Below, piece by piece: positions 1-6,821 of a stretch of 8,903 nt of DNA. The stretch is from an uncultured bacterium (GTDB taxonomy: Bacteria; Actinomycetota; Coriobacteriia; Coriobacteriales; Coriobacteriaceae), in contig CAJMPE010000074.1 of NCBI GenBank assembly GCA_905215275.1, forward strand, positions 1 to 8,903. Direction: 5' to 3'. The position numbers and the translations under genes were made by a program. Positions within the stretch are counted from its first letter, which is position 1; each line of letters opens with the position of its first letter. The notes below the pieces were generated by a model, which did no database searches, was not told the origin of the DNA, and saw only the letters and a list, made by a program, of their open reading frames with translations.

Positions 1-382
1 GGGAGACCAGCTTTGGGCACTTCGCAGCCAGCACCACCGTGGTGAGCATATCGTCAGCGATGCCGTGGGCCATCTTGGCGATGATATTGGCCGTCGCGGG
101 CGCCACGACAACCAGGTCGGGCTCCTGCGCGAGCGAAATGTGGTGGATGGGGTCGGAGGGATCGTCGAACAGGCCCACAGCGACCGGCTCGCCCGTAAGC
201 GCGCGGAAGGTGAGCGGCCCCACAAACTCCGTAGCATGCTCGCTCATAACGATCTTGACGCGCGCGCCGCGCTTTTGCAGCAGGCGCACGATATTGCACG
301 ACTTATAGGCGGCGATCCCGCCGGTAATGCCCAGCAGGATCGTTTTTCCCTCAAGTTGCATTGAATTGTTGGGTGCCGCCAT
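1..382 (-). CDS. coaBC: Bifunctional phosphopantothenoylcysteine decarboxylase / phosphopantothenate-cysteine ligase (CoaBC, Dfp), N-terminal part; runs off the left edge
   Basis: CoaBC makes 4'-phosphopantetheine for coenzyme A in two cytosolic steps: CTP-dependent coupling of cysteine to phosphopantothenate, then FMN-dependent decarboxylation. Only the first 127 codons lie in the window, all from the CoaC flavoprotein domain. Visible motifs are the GITGGIAAYK flavin-binding start (residues 18-27), the IHHISL segment with the catalytic histidine (H81), and the APATANIIAKMAHGIADDM motif (94-112). The start at 382 is preferred over the in-frame ATG at 361 because AAGGAAG lies 8 bases upstream of it, while the second ATG has no such site. 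It begins 3 bases after the zinc-ribbon stop, so it is probably co-transcribed and translationally coupled. The CoaB half lies outside the window, so a stand-alone CoaC cannot be excluded, but the bifunctional form is usual. Confidence 0.93.
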   Translation of the reverse strand, partial: MAAPNNSMQLEGKTILLGITGGIAAYKSCNIVRLLQKRGARVKIVMSEHATEFVGPLTFRALTGEPVAVGLFDDPSDPIHHISLAQEPDLVVVAPATANIIAKMAHGIADDMLTTVVLAAKCPKLVS

Positions 383-385
383 CGT

Positions 386-1105
386 TTACGCTTCCTTGCT
401 CGGGAGCACCAGCAGTCGGTGGCAATACGGGCAGTGTGCGATCTCGCTACCGTCGTGGTTGAGGTCGCTCATGGACGATGCCTGCAGCGCGGTGTGGCAG
501 ATGGTGGGAATGTTGCCCTTGATGGTCTCGACGGCCAGGCCACGGAACTGCTTGAGCAGGCGCTCGTAATCGGTGAGCACGTCGGTCGGTAGCGTGGCGG
601 CAAGGGCGGTGCGCTCCTTGGTTGCAGCATCGATCTGGGCCTGCAGGTCGGCGGCCTTGGCTCGTGCGGCCTTGGTGTCGGCCTTCACGCCCTCCTCGAA
701 TTTGGCGATAATGGCCTGCGCGCGAGCCTCGCGGTCGAGCGCCTCCTTATGGGCGACGACGACGTCCTTGCGGGTGTGCTCGATCTTGTCCAGGCGCTTG
801 GCCAGGGTGGCGAGCTCATTCTCCAGGTCCTGCACCTCGCGGTAATCAGAGCCGTCGACGTGACGCTTCTTGGCAGCCTCGATGGCGTTATTGATCTGGA
901 TCTCGGTGGTGTTGAGGTCGTCGAGCTCAATGTCCAGATCCTTGCGCTGGGCGTAGAGTTTGGTCATCTCGGACTTGAGCTTCACATAGGTCTTACGCTT
1001 TGAGGCGAGCTCCTTGAGCTCCGGCATATTGGCAAGTTCGCTCTTGTTGCGGGCGAGCTCCAAATCGATCTGTTGCAGCTTGAGTAGCGTAGCGCCGGCG
1101 CTCAT
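386..1105 (-). CDS. Coiled-coil protein with C-terminal zinc-ribbon-like domain (DUF164 / C4-type zinc ribbon family)
   Basis: A 239-residue protein. Residues from about 5 to 170 are rich in Lys, Glu, Ala and Leu in heptad-like spacing and should form a long antiparallel coiled coil. The C-terminus carries a small metal-binding-like module. Helicobacter HP0958 belongs to this family and has the same architecture; a general molecular function is not established. The second knuckle is intact (CPYC, C225 and C228). The first has only one cysteine (ICH, C203-H204), with Pro200 where the other is expected. The ATG at 1105 is chosen because AAGGAGAG stands just upstream and it overlaps the NIF3 stop as ATGA. 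An ATG 12 codons earlier would lie deeper inside the NIF3 gene and has no comparable support. NIF3 and this family are neighbours in many bacteria, which suggests a shared role. Confidence 0.85.
   Translation of the reverse strand: MSAGATLLKLQQIDLELARNKSELANMPELKELASKRKTYVKLKSEMTKLYAQRKDLDIELDDLNTTEIQINNAIEAAKKRHVDGSDYREVQDLENELATLAKRLDKIEHTRKDVVVAHKEALDREARAQAIIAKFEEGVKADTKAARAKAADLQAQIDAATKERTALAATLPTDVLTDYERLLKQFRGLAVETIKGNIPTICHTALQASSMSDLNHDGSEIAHCPYCHRLLVLPSKEA
391..397 (-). promoter_or_regulatory. Shine-Dalgarno site for coaBC
   Basis: AAGGAAG on the minus strand, 8 bases before the ATG at 382. It lies inside the last codons of the zinc-ribbon gene and supports the upstream of two in-frame ATG codons as the coaBC start. 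Confidence 0.6.
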
Positions 1106-1911
1106 AAGTTCTCTCCTTTTGTCACAGTCCACCATTGGCAAGGGTTCAGTATTTTAATCGCATGACGGGGGTCGACCCCGGCGTCAACTGCAGAGTTCAT
1201 CAATATATCAACGAACGGCTCCTCGGAGCGGTCGTGGCCGAGCAGAATCACGCTCAGTCCGCGCAGGGCAAGGTCCTGCGCCACGTGGTAGCCCGCCTCG
1301 CCCGTCACAATAACATCTGCGCCCGCGGCGATGGCGAGCTCACCAAAGTCGCCGAGGGAGCCGCCCAGAATGGCGACGGTGCGGCACGGGTGCTCGGCGT
1401 CGCCCCATACGCGGGGGTCGCTGCCAAAGGCCATGGCGGCACGGTTGGCGAGATCGCGCAGGTTGCAGGCGTCGTGGAGGGACGCGAGTGCGCCCAGACC
1501 GGTGAGCTCAGGCTCGTCCACATGCTCCAGCGAGCTCATGGGCTCAGCGCCCAGCAACTCACTCAGGCGAACGCGTGCTTCGTGCGAGCGGTCCAGGTTG
1601 GTGTGAAGCGAGATGATGCTCACGCCGCAACGAGCTGCCTCGTATAGTGCAGCGCTGCACTGGGGACGCGCGGAATCGGCCGGACAAAAGGCCTCGGGCG
1701 CCTTGATATAGATGGGATGATGCGTCAGCAGCACGTTGGCACCGGCCTCGAGGGCGCGGTTCACGTTGGCTTCGGTCGCGTCGAGCGCGCAGGCCACGTT
1801 GGTAATCTCGGCGGCAGGGTCGCCCACGGATAAGCCTACGTGGTCCCAGCCCTCGGCGTCCGCCTTGGGGTAGCGCGTCAGCAGGGCACGCTCGAGCTGG
1901 GCGACGATCAT
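1102..1911 (-). CDS. NIF3/DUF34-family dinuclear-metal protein (YbgI/YqfO type, often labelled GTP cyclohydrolase 1 type 2)
   Basis: A 269-residue member of the NIF3 family, whose structures are hexameric rings with two metals per active site. The biological role is unsettled: GTP cyclohydrolase-like activity and metal trafficking have both been proposed. The metal-site motifs are complete: GWDHVGLSVGD (21-31), LTHHPI (H64, H65), LHTNLD (H103, D107) and the C-terminal GHDRSEEP, giving H226 and E230 in the usual H-x3-E spacing. The length fits the short form, without the PII-like insert found in Bacillus YqfO. Its ATG overlaps the cysteine desulfurase stop as ATGA. The only ribosome-site candidate is a weak AGGTG 4 bases upstream, so translation probably depends on coupling. 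It overlaps the following zinc-ribbon gene in the same way. Confidence 0.92.
   Translation of the reverse strand: MIVAQLERALLTRYPKADAEGWDHVGLSVGDPAAEITNVACALDATEANVNRALEAGANVLLTHHPIYIKAPEAFCPADSARPQCSAALYEAARCGVSIISLHTNLDRSHEARVRLSELLGAEPMSSLEHVDEPELTGLGALASLHDACNLRDLANRAAMAFGSDPRVWGDAEHPCRTVAILGGSLGDFGELAIAAGADVIVTGEAGYHVAQDLALRGLSVILLGHDRSEEPFVDILMNSAVDAGVDPRHAIKILNPCQWWTVTKGENL
1111..1118 (-). promoter_or_regulatory. Shine-Dalgarno site for the zinc-ribbon gene
   Basis: AAGGAGAG on the minus strand, with its AGGAG core 7 bases before the ATG at 1105. It lies inside the end of the NIF3 gene and fixes the zinc-ribbon start at the ATGA overlap. Confidence 0.65.
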
Positions 1912-3086
1912 GCGGCACCTACGATCGACAACAGCGTCTGGGCAAAGTCGTCCAGATCGCCCGGGTTCACCCGGTCATCAAACGAGATGCGCAGCGACCC
2001 CAATGCCTGCTCGCGGCCGATGCCCATGGCGCTGAGCACGTGGCTCGGGTCCATGCTGCCGCTCGAACAAGCCGATCCGGCCGAAACCTCAAAGCCGGCG
2101 GTATCGAGCTTGATGATGAGCTCCTCCGAGTCCATGCCGTCGACGTAGATCGAAACCATACCCGGCAGACGATCGGCCTGCGCGTAGTCGCCCATCGTGG
2201 CGTGAATGCGAGGATGGGCCGTAAGCGTGGCGTAGAGCTTGTCGGACAGGGCCTGCAGCGTCGCACGCTCCTGGCCCACATTCGGCAGCAACACGGAAGC
2301 GGCAGCGGCAAAAGCCAGCTGCGTGCGCAGATCCTGCGTACCGGCGCGACGGCCGGCTTCCTGTCCACCGCCAAAGATGCGCGGACGCAGCGGCGTGCGG
2401 TTCTTAAGGTAGAGCGCACCGGATGCCACAGGGCCGCCGATCTTGTGCGCGGCAACGGTCATGGCATCGACGCCCAGCTCGGTGACATCGAGCGGAATGT
2501 GCAAGTAGCCCTGGATGGCATCGGTATGAAACAAGGCGCCGGCAGCATGTGCGGCGGCGGCCAGCTCGCGGATAGGCTGCACCACGCCGGTCTCGTTGTT
2601 GGCGACCATAATGCTCACGAGCGCAACGTCGTCGCCGAGCAGCTCGACAAGCGTGGCAGACTCTATGTAGCCCGCGCGGCAGGGCTGCACCAAGTCGACG
2701 GTAAAGCCGGCGGCACGCAGCAGCGGCAGGTTGTCCAGAATCGAATCGTGCTCGATGGCCGAAACGATTACGCGATCGCGCTTGCGATCACGCTGACGAG
2801 CGCCCTCGGCAAGACCGAGCAGCGCCAGCTGGTTGGCCTCGGTACCGCCGTTGGTAAGGATGATCTCGGACGGGCGAACGCGTGCGCCAAAGCTACGGGC
2901 GATCTCGCGACGGGCGACTTCCAGGCGTGCGGCGGCCTTGCGGCCAAGCGAGTGCAGCGAGTTGGGGTTGACGCCGGCAAGCTCGCTGTTGTCGTACTCG
3001 CGCTGCGCAAGGAGCGCCTCGGCGCGCATGGGCGTCGAGGCGGCATAGTCAAGATTCACGGGTATGCGGTTTTGACCTGCGGTCAT
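1908..3086 (-). CDS. Cysteine desulfurase, NifS/IscS-like (group I)
   Basis: A 392-residue PLP enzyme that removes sulfur from cysteine as an enzyme-bound persulfide and passes it to Fe-S clusters, thiolated tRNA or cofactors. Visible motifs are LDYAASTP (12-19), GGTEANQ (80-86), H113 over the PLP ring, NNETG (163-167), D189 and Q192 of the PLP site, Schiff-base K215 in AAHKIGGP, GGGQEAGRRAGTQD (239-252), and active-site C340 in SAGSACSSG. The cysteine context and length fit group I (IscS/NifS) rather than SufS. The motif usually reading GTEN is GTQD here. No IscU, ThiI or MnmA gene is next to it, so the acceptor is unknown and a specific symbol would be a guess. Translation starts 6 bases after the rpe stop and ends in an ATGA overlap with NIF3. 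Confidence 0.93.
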   Translation of the reverse strand: MTAGQNRIPVNLDYAASTPMRAEALLAQREYDNSELAGVNPNSLHSLGRKAAARLEVARREIARSFGARVRPSEIILTNGGTEANQLALLGLAEGARQRDRKRDRVIVSAIEHDSILDNLPLLRAAGFTVDLVQPCRAGYIESATLVELLGDDVALVSIMVANNETGVVQPIRELAAAAHAAGALFHTDAIQGYLHIPLDVTELGVDAMTVAAHKIGGPVASGALYLKNRTPLRPRIFGGGQEAGRRAGTQDLRTQLAFAAAASVLLPNVGQERATLQALSDKLYATLTAHPRIHATMGDYAQADRLPGMVSIYVDGMDSEELIIKLDTAGFEVSAGSACSSGSMDPSHVLSAMGIGREQALGSLRISFDDRVNPGDLDDFAQTLLSIVGAA

Positions 3087-3092
3087 AAGGGT

Positions 3093-3764
3093 TTATGCCT
3101 CCTGTGCTGCCTCATTGCCCAGCTTCTGCAGCAGCGCAACCTCGGCGGCGGGATCTTCGGACTTAAATACGGCGGAGCCGGCTACGAGCACGTTGGCGCC
3201 GGCCTTGACGACCTCGGCAATGTTTTTGGAAGAGATACCGCCGTCGACCTCGATCATGGGCGACACGCCGTGGTGCTCGCACATGGCCGTAAGCTCGTGC
3301 AGCTTTGCAATAGTGCCCGGGATAAAGCTCTGGCCGCCAAAGCCGGGGTTAACGCTCATCAGTAGCACCATGTCGACAACGTCGATGATGCTTTCGAGCA
3401 CGCAGACGGGGGTGGCGGGGTTGAGCACCACACCGGCCTTGACGCCGCGCTGCTGCAGATGGGTGAGCGTGCGGTGCAGATGCGTGGAAGCCTCGTAGTG
3501 CACGGTGATCATGTCGGCACCGGCGTCGGCGTACCAATCGACCGTCTCGTCGGGGTTCGACACCATCAGGTGCGCATCGACTGGAACATCGGTGGAGCGC
3601 TTGACGGCCCTAAGGATGTCAACGCCAAAGGTCAGGTTGCCGGTAAAGTGACCGTCCATGACGTCGAAGTGCACGTAGTCGGCGCCGGCAATCTTGTCGA
3701 GCTCGCCCTTCAGGTTGGCCATGTCGGCCGAGAGGACGGACGGAGCGATTTTGATGGAACCCAT
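3093..3764 (-). CDS. rpe: Ribulose-phosphate 3-epimerase
   Basis: A 223-residue TIM-barrel enzyme, the usual family length. It interconverts D-ribulose 5-phosphate and D-xylulose 5-phosphate in the non-oxidative pentose phosphate pathway in the cytosol. Motifs run in the expected order: IAPSVLSADMANL (6-18), VHFDVMDGHF (31-40), DAHLMV (63-68), LNPATP (114-119), MSVNPGFGGQSF (136-147) and EVDGGI (172-177). The metal ligands are all present (H32, D34, H65, D174), and D34 and D174 double as the acid/base pair. One oddity is TGN at 41-43, where most family members have VPN. The ATG at 3764 has GAAAGG 8 bases upstream. The 18-base space after gpsA is the largest gap in the window, which still implies co-transcription. 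Confidence 0.96.
   Translation of the reverse strand: MGSIKIAPSVLSADMANLKGELDKIAGADYVHFDVMDGHFTGNLTFGVDILRAVKRSTDVPVDAHLMVSNPDETVDWYADAGADMITVHYEASTHLHRTLTHLQQRGVKAGVVLNPATPVCVLESIIDVVDMVLLMSVNPGFGGQSFIPGTIAKLHELTAMCEHHGVSPMIEVDGGISSKNIAEVVKAGANVLVAGSAVFKSEDPAAEVALLQKLGNEAAQEA
3098..3103 (-). promoter_or_regulatory. Perfect but distant Shine-Dalgarno site for the cysteine desulfurase gene
   Basis: A consensus AGGAGG on the minus strand, inside the last codons of rpe and 11 bases before the ATG at 3086. The spacing is longer than the usual 5 to 9 bases. No better start codon is seen nearby, so the ATG is kept. Confidence 0.5.
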
Positions 3765-3782
3765 GGTAGTAGCCTTTCTGCG

Positions 3783-4790
3783 CTAGTCGGCGAGTCCGTA
3801 GAACTCTTGAGAGGGGACGCGATCGGTGAGAATTTCGAGCGCCCTATCCAAAGTAACACCGTTGTAGAGCGTTTGCTCCACGGCAAAGGTGAGCGGAATG
3901 TCTACGCCCAGTGAACGGGCGAGCTCGCTGACGCTGCGGGCCGCGACGGCACCCTCGACCACCATATGCGTGCGCTCCTGATACTCGTCGAGCGACACGC
4001 CGTGGGCAAACTCGAAGCCAAAGGTGCGGTTGCGCGAATGCTCGGAGGTGCAGGTGGCAATGAGGTCACCCATGCCGGCAAGCCCCATGCAGGTCATGGC
4101 TTGACCGCCGCGGGCGTGTACCAGGCGGCTGATCTCGGCCAGACCGCGCGTCATGATGAGGGCGAGCGTGTTATCGCCCGCGCCGGTACCGGCAGAGATG
4201 CCGCACACGATGGCGATGACGTTTTTCATGGCGCCGCAGACCTCGACGCCCGTCATGTCCTGCGACAGGTAGATGCGGAAGGCCGTGGATAGGAGCAGGT
4301 TCTTGAAGGTCTCCCCTATCTGCGGATCTTCGCTGGCGATGACGGCGGCCGAAAGCCCGCCGCGGCAGATCTCCTCGGCATGGTTGGGGCCGGAGAGCGC
4401 CGCCACGCGCGACTCGTTGCCGATCTCGCTGGCGATGACCTCGCTCATGAGTAGGCCGGACTCGGGCTCGATGCCCTTGGTGAGGCACAGAACCGGCGTC
4501 TCGTCCGCGATGAACGGCGCCGCCTGGTGACAGACGTCGCGCAGGTGCGTGGAGGGCACGGCAAAGATGATGGCCTCGGTGCCGTCGAGCGCCTGGGCGA
4601 GCTCGGTTGTTGCTGCCACGTTGTCCGGCAGCACGTAGTCCACAAGATAGCGCGGGTTGCGATGCTCGCTGTTGATGCCGACTGCCGTCTGCTCGCTATG
4701 GGCCCACATGATCACGCGCTCGGCTCGCGCGGCGGCAAGGCCGGCGACGGCGGTTCCCCAGGAGCCGGAGCCAATCAGCGCAACATTCAT
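3783..4790 (-). CDS. gpsA: NAD(P)-dependent glycerol-3-phosphate dehydrogenase
   Basis: A 335-residue cytosolic enzyme that reduces dihydroxyacetone phosphate to sn-glycerol 3-phosphate, the backbone for phospholipids. The N-terminal Rossmann fold has GSGSWGTA (7-14). LTKGIEP (103-109) carries the conserved Lys106, SGPNHAEEI (133-141) is the family substrate-site loop, catalytic Lys189 lies in GAMKN, and GLAGMGDLIATCTSEHSRNR (236-255) is the C-terminal signature with D242, R253 and N254. Its length is normal for the family. The ATG at 4790 has AGGAG 6 bases upstream, and that site shares bases with the plsY stop codon. It directly follows plsY, whose enzyme uses the glycerol 3-phosphate GpsA makes. 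Confidence 0.97.
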   Translation of the reverse strand: MNVALIGSGSWGTAVAGLAAARAERVIMWAHSEQTAVGINSEHRNPRYLVDYVLPDNVAATTELAQALDGTEAIIFAVPSTHLRDVCHQAAPFIADETPVLCLTKGIEPESGLLMSEVIASEIGNESRVAALSGPNHAEEICRGGLSAAVIASEDPQIGETFKNLLLSTAFRIYLSQDMTGVEVCGAMKNVIAIVCGISAGTGAGDNTLALIMTRGLAEISRLVHARGGQAMTCMGLAGMGDLIATCTSEHSRNRTFGFEFAHGVSLDEYQERTHMVVEGAVAARSVSELARSLGVDIPLTFAVEQTLYNGVTLDRALEILTDRVPSQEFYGLAD

Positions 4791-4799
4791 GACTCTCTC

Positions 4800-5483
4800 C
4801 TACTTATCGTCGGGCTCGGTGACGCGCTTGGTAAACGAGAGCTTGGACTCCTTACCGGTCATGAGCTTTTTGATGTTTGCGCGATGGGCCCACACCACGG
4901 TGATGCCGATCAGCGCCATGCAAAACTTGAGCCCCAAGCTGCTGTACGGAAAGACCGCGCAGGCAGCGATGGGAAGACCGATGGCAGCGGCGAGCGAGCC
5001 TACCGACACGAACTTGGTGATGGCGACGGCCACGATAAACATGCCCAGCAGCGACAGGCCAATGGGCCAGTACCAGGCAAGAATCACGCCAAGACCAACT
5101 GCGATACCCTTGCCGCCATGGAAGTTGAGGTAGGGCGAGAAGATGTGGCCCCACACGGCCGCCAGGCAGATAACGCCGAGCATCCAGTCGCCGGCGGCAC
5201 CGGGAGCCATAATGCTCACGGGGAAGCCATAGCCCAAGTCGGCAATGAGCGGACGCGCGATAAGGACGCAGATGGCGCCCTTAAGGCAGTCGAGCAGCAG
5301 CGTGAGCGCGGCCACCTTGGGGCCGGCCACACGCAGGGCGTTGGTGGTGCCGATGTTGCCGGAGCCCGCCTTGCGAATGTCGGTGTGGTTGAACACGCGG
5401 CCCAGGATCAGGCCAAACGGAATCGCCCCGATAAAGAACGAGACCACGGCGCAGATGGCGGTCAGCAGAATCGGATTATGCAT
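4800..5483 (-). CDS. plsY: Acyl-phosphate:glycerol-3-phosphate acyltransferase (membrane protein)
   Basis: A 227-residue integral membrane enzyme that transfers an acyl chain from acyl phosphate to position 1 of glycerol 3-phosphate, giving lysophosphatidic acid. Several hydrophobic spans are visible, including residues 5-28, 55-77, 130-155 and 164-195. The three conserved PlsY loops are present: SGNIGTTNALR (41-51), GHIFSPYLNFHGGKG (112-126) and HRANIKKLMTGKE (200-212). The C-terminus is charged and probably cytosolic. Its partner PlsX, which makes the acyl phosphate, is not in the window. The ATG at 5483 has AAGGAG 7 bases upstream, and the gene overlaps the end of der by 8 bases. This suggests coupled translation and links membrane lipid supply with a ribosome assembly gene in one transcript. 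Confidence 0.97.
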   Translation of the reverse strand: MHNPILLTAICAVVSFFIGAIPFGLILGRVFNHTDIRKAGSGNIGTTNALRVAGPKVAALTLLLDCLKGAICVLIARPLIADLGYGFPVSIMAPGAAGDWMLGVICLAAVWGHIFSPYLNFHGGKGIAVGLGVILAWYWPIGLSLLGMFIVAVAITKFVSVGSLAAAIGLPIAACAVFPYSSLGLKFCMALIGITVVWAHRANIKKLMTGKESKLSFTKRVTEPDDK

Positions 5484-6810
5484 CCTTTTGCTCCTTCTTC
5501 CTAAAGAAGAGTCGAATGGGTGTGCCGGAAAAATCGAAGGTCGAGCGCATACGGTTCTCCACGTAGCGCTGGTAGGTGTCGTTGACCAGGTCGCTGTGGT
5601 TGACGAAGAACGTAAACGTCGGCGGGTTGACGCCCGTCTGGGTCACGTAGTGCATGCGCAGGCGGCGCTTGCCGTCCACCACGGTATGACCGAACTCGCG
5701 CAGGTCGGTGAGGAACGTGTTGAGGCGCGAGGTGCTGATCTTTTGCGAGCGCGTCTTCTCGGCGGCGTCGACCATCGCCCAGATCTTCTCGACGCTGCGG
5801 CCGGTCAGGGCAGAGATGCGCAGGTACTGGGCCCAGGGGGCCATGACGCCCAGACGGCGGTCGATGGTCTCCATGCAGGCCTCGCGCTTGCGATCGTCGT
5901 CGAGCAGGTCCCACTTGTTGAGTAGCACCACGATGGCGCAGCCGCGCTCGATGGCCAAGCCCATGACCTTCTGGTCCTGCTCGGTAACGCCCACGGAGGC
6001 GTCGACGACGAGCAGCGCCACGTCGGCACGGTCGATGGCGCGCAGGCCGCGGACCATGGAGTAGTACTCGATGTTCTCGTACACGGTACTCTTTTTGCGA
6101 ATGCCCGCGGTGTCGACCATGCGGTAGTGCTTGCCGTTGCGCTCCACGACCGTATCGATGGCGTCGCGCGTGGTGCCGGCGATGTTGGACACGATGGAGC
6201 GGTCGGCACCCAGGATGCGGTTGAACAGCGAGGACTTACCGGCGTTAGGACGGCCGATGATGGCGACGTTCAGTGCATCGGGGAACTCGTCGGCGACCTC
6301 GTCCTCTTCCTCGGGGAGCAGGGCCACGATGTCGTCGAGCAGGTCGCCCGTGCCATGGCCGTGAAGGGCCGAGAGCGGCGTGGGCTCACCGATGCCGAGC
6401 GAATAGAACTCCCAGATGCTGTCGTTCTCGCGATCGGGGTTGTCGAGCTTGTTCACCAGTAGAAAGACCGGCTTGTCGCAGCGCTTGAGCATGCGGGCGA
6501 CCGACTCGTCCTCCTCGGTGACGCCAGTGCGGCCGTCGACCACAAACAGGATGACGGCGGCCTCCTCGGCGGCGGCGAGTGCCTGGTCGCGGATGGATGT
6601 GGCAAAGACGTCATCGCTCTTGAGCGGCTCGATACCGCCCGTGTCGACGATGGTGAACTCACGGCCATTCCAATCGGCCGTGTGATACGAGCGGTCGCGC
6701 GTGACGCCGCGGGACTCGTGGACGATGGCGTCCGAGGTCTGGGCCAGGCGGTTAACGAGCGTGGACTTGCCCACGTTGGGGCGTCCGACGACGGCGACGA
6801 TAGGTTTCAT
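5476..6810 (-). CDS. der: Ribosome assembly GTPase Der (EngA)
   Basis: A 444-residue GTPase with two tandem G domains and a C-terminal KH-like domain, which acts in maturation of the 50S ribosomal subunit. Domain 1 has GRPNVGKS (9-16), DTGGI (56-60), NKLD (120-123) and SAL (147-149). An acidic linker (about 166-179) leads to domain 2, with GRPNAGKS (186-193), DTAGI (233-237), NKWD (298-301) and SAL (333-335). The KH-like part spans about 355-440 and ends in a basic tail, PIRLFFRKKEQK. The ATG at 6810 is chosen because homology starts at MKPIVAVVGRPN and AAGGAG lies 5 bases upstream. The open frame runs on to 6981, but that extension lies inside the previous gene and does not resemble Der. Confidence 0.98.
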   Translation of the reverse strand: MKPIVAVVGRPNVGKSTLVNRLAQTSDAIVHESRGVTRDRSYHTADWNGREFTIVDTGGIEPLKSDDVFATSIRDQALAAAEEAAVILFVVDGRTGVTEEDESVARMLKRCDKPVFLLVNKLDNPDRENDSIWEFYSLGIGEPTPLSALHGHGTGDLLDDIVALLPEEEDEVADEFPDALNVAIIGRPNAGKSSLFNRILGADRSIVSNIAGTTRDAIDTVVERNGKHYRMVDTAGIRKKSTVYENIEYYSMVRGLRAIDRADVALLVVDASVGVTEQDQKVMGLAIERGCAIVVLLNKWDLLDDDRKREACMETIDRRLGVMAPWAQYLRISALTGRSVEKIWAMVDAAEKTRSQKISTSRLNTFLTDLREFGHTVVDGKRRLRMHYVTQTGVNPPTFTFFVNHSDLVNDTYQRYVENRMRSTFDFSGTPIRLFFRKKEQKDA

Positions 6811-6815
6811 CTGCT

Positions 6816-6821
6816 CTCCTT
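6816..6821 (-). promoter_or_regulatory. Shine-Dalgarno site for der
   Basis: AAGGAG on the minus strand, 5 bases before the ATG at 6810 and touching the TAA stop of the DUF512 gene. It decides the der start against the 57-codon longer open frame. Confidence 0.65.

Noticed and set aside
1168..1179. Perfect 12-base palindrome GGGGTCGACCCC
   Set aside because: It lies within the coding region of the NIF3 gene, has no loop or T-run, and is plausible by chance in GC-rich DNA. I see no reason to call it an operator or terminator.
2040..3365. Long open frame of 441 codons on the plus strand, opposite the cysteine desulfurase and the end of rpe
   Set aside because: The translation has no recognisable domain, and the opposite strand holds a complete enzyme with all motifs. 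GC-rich third positions often leave a stop-free antisense frame.
4527..5504. Open frame of 325 codons on the plus strand, opposite gpsA and plsY
   Set aside because: It spans two real genes on the other strand, and its charged low-complexity translation is a codon-bias shadow.
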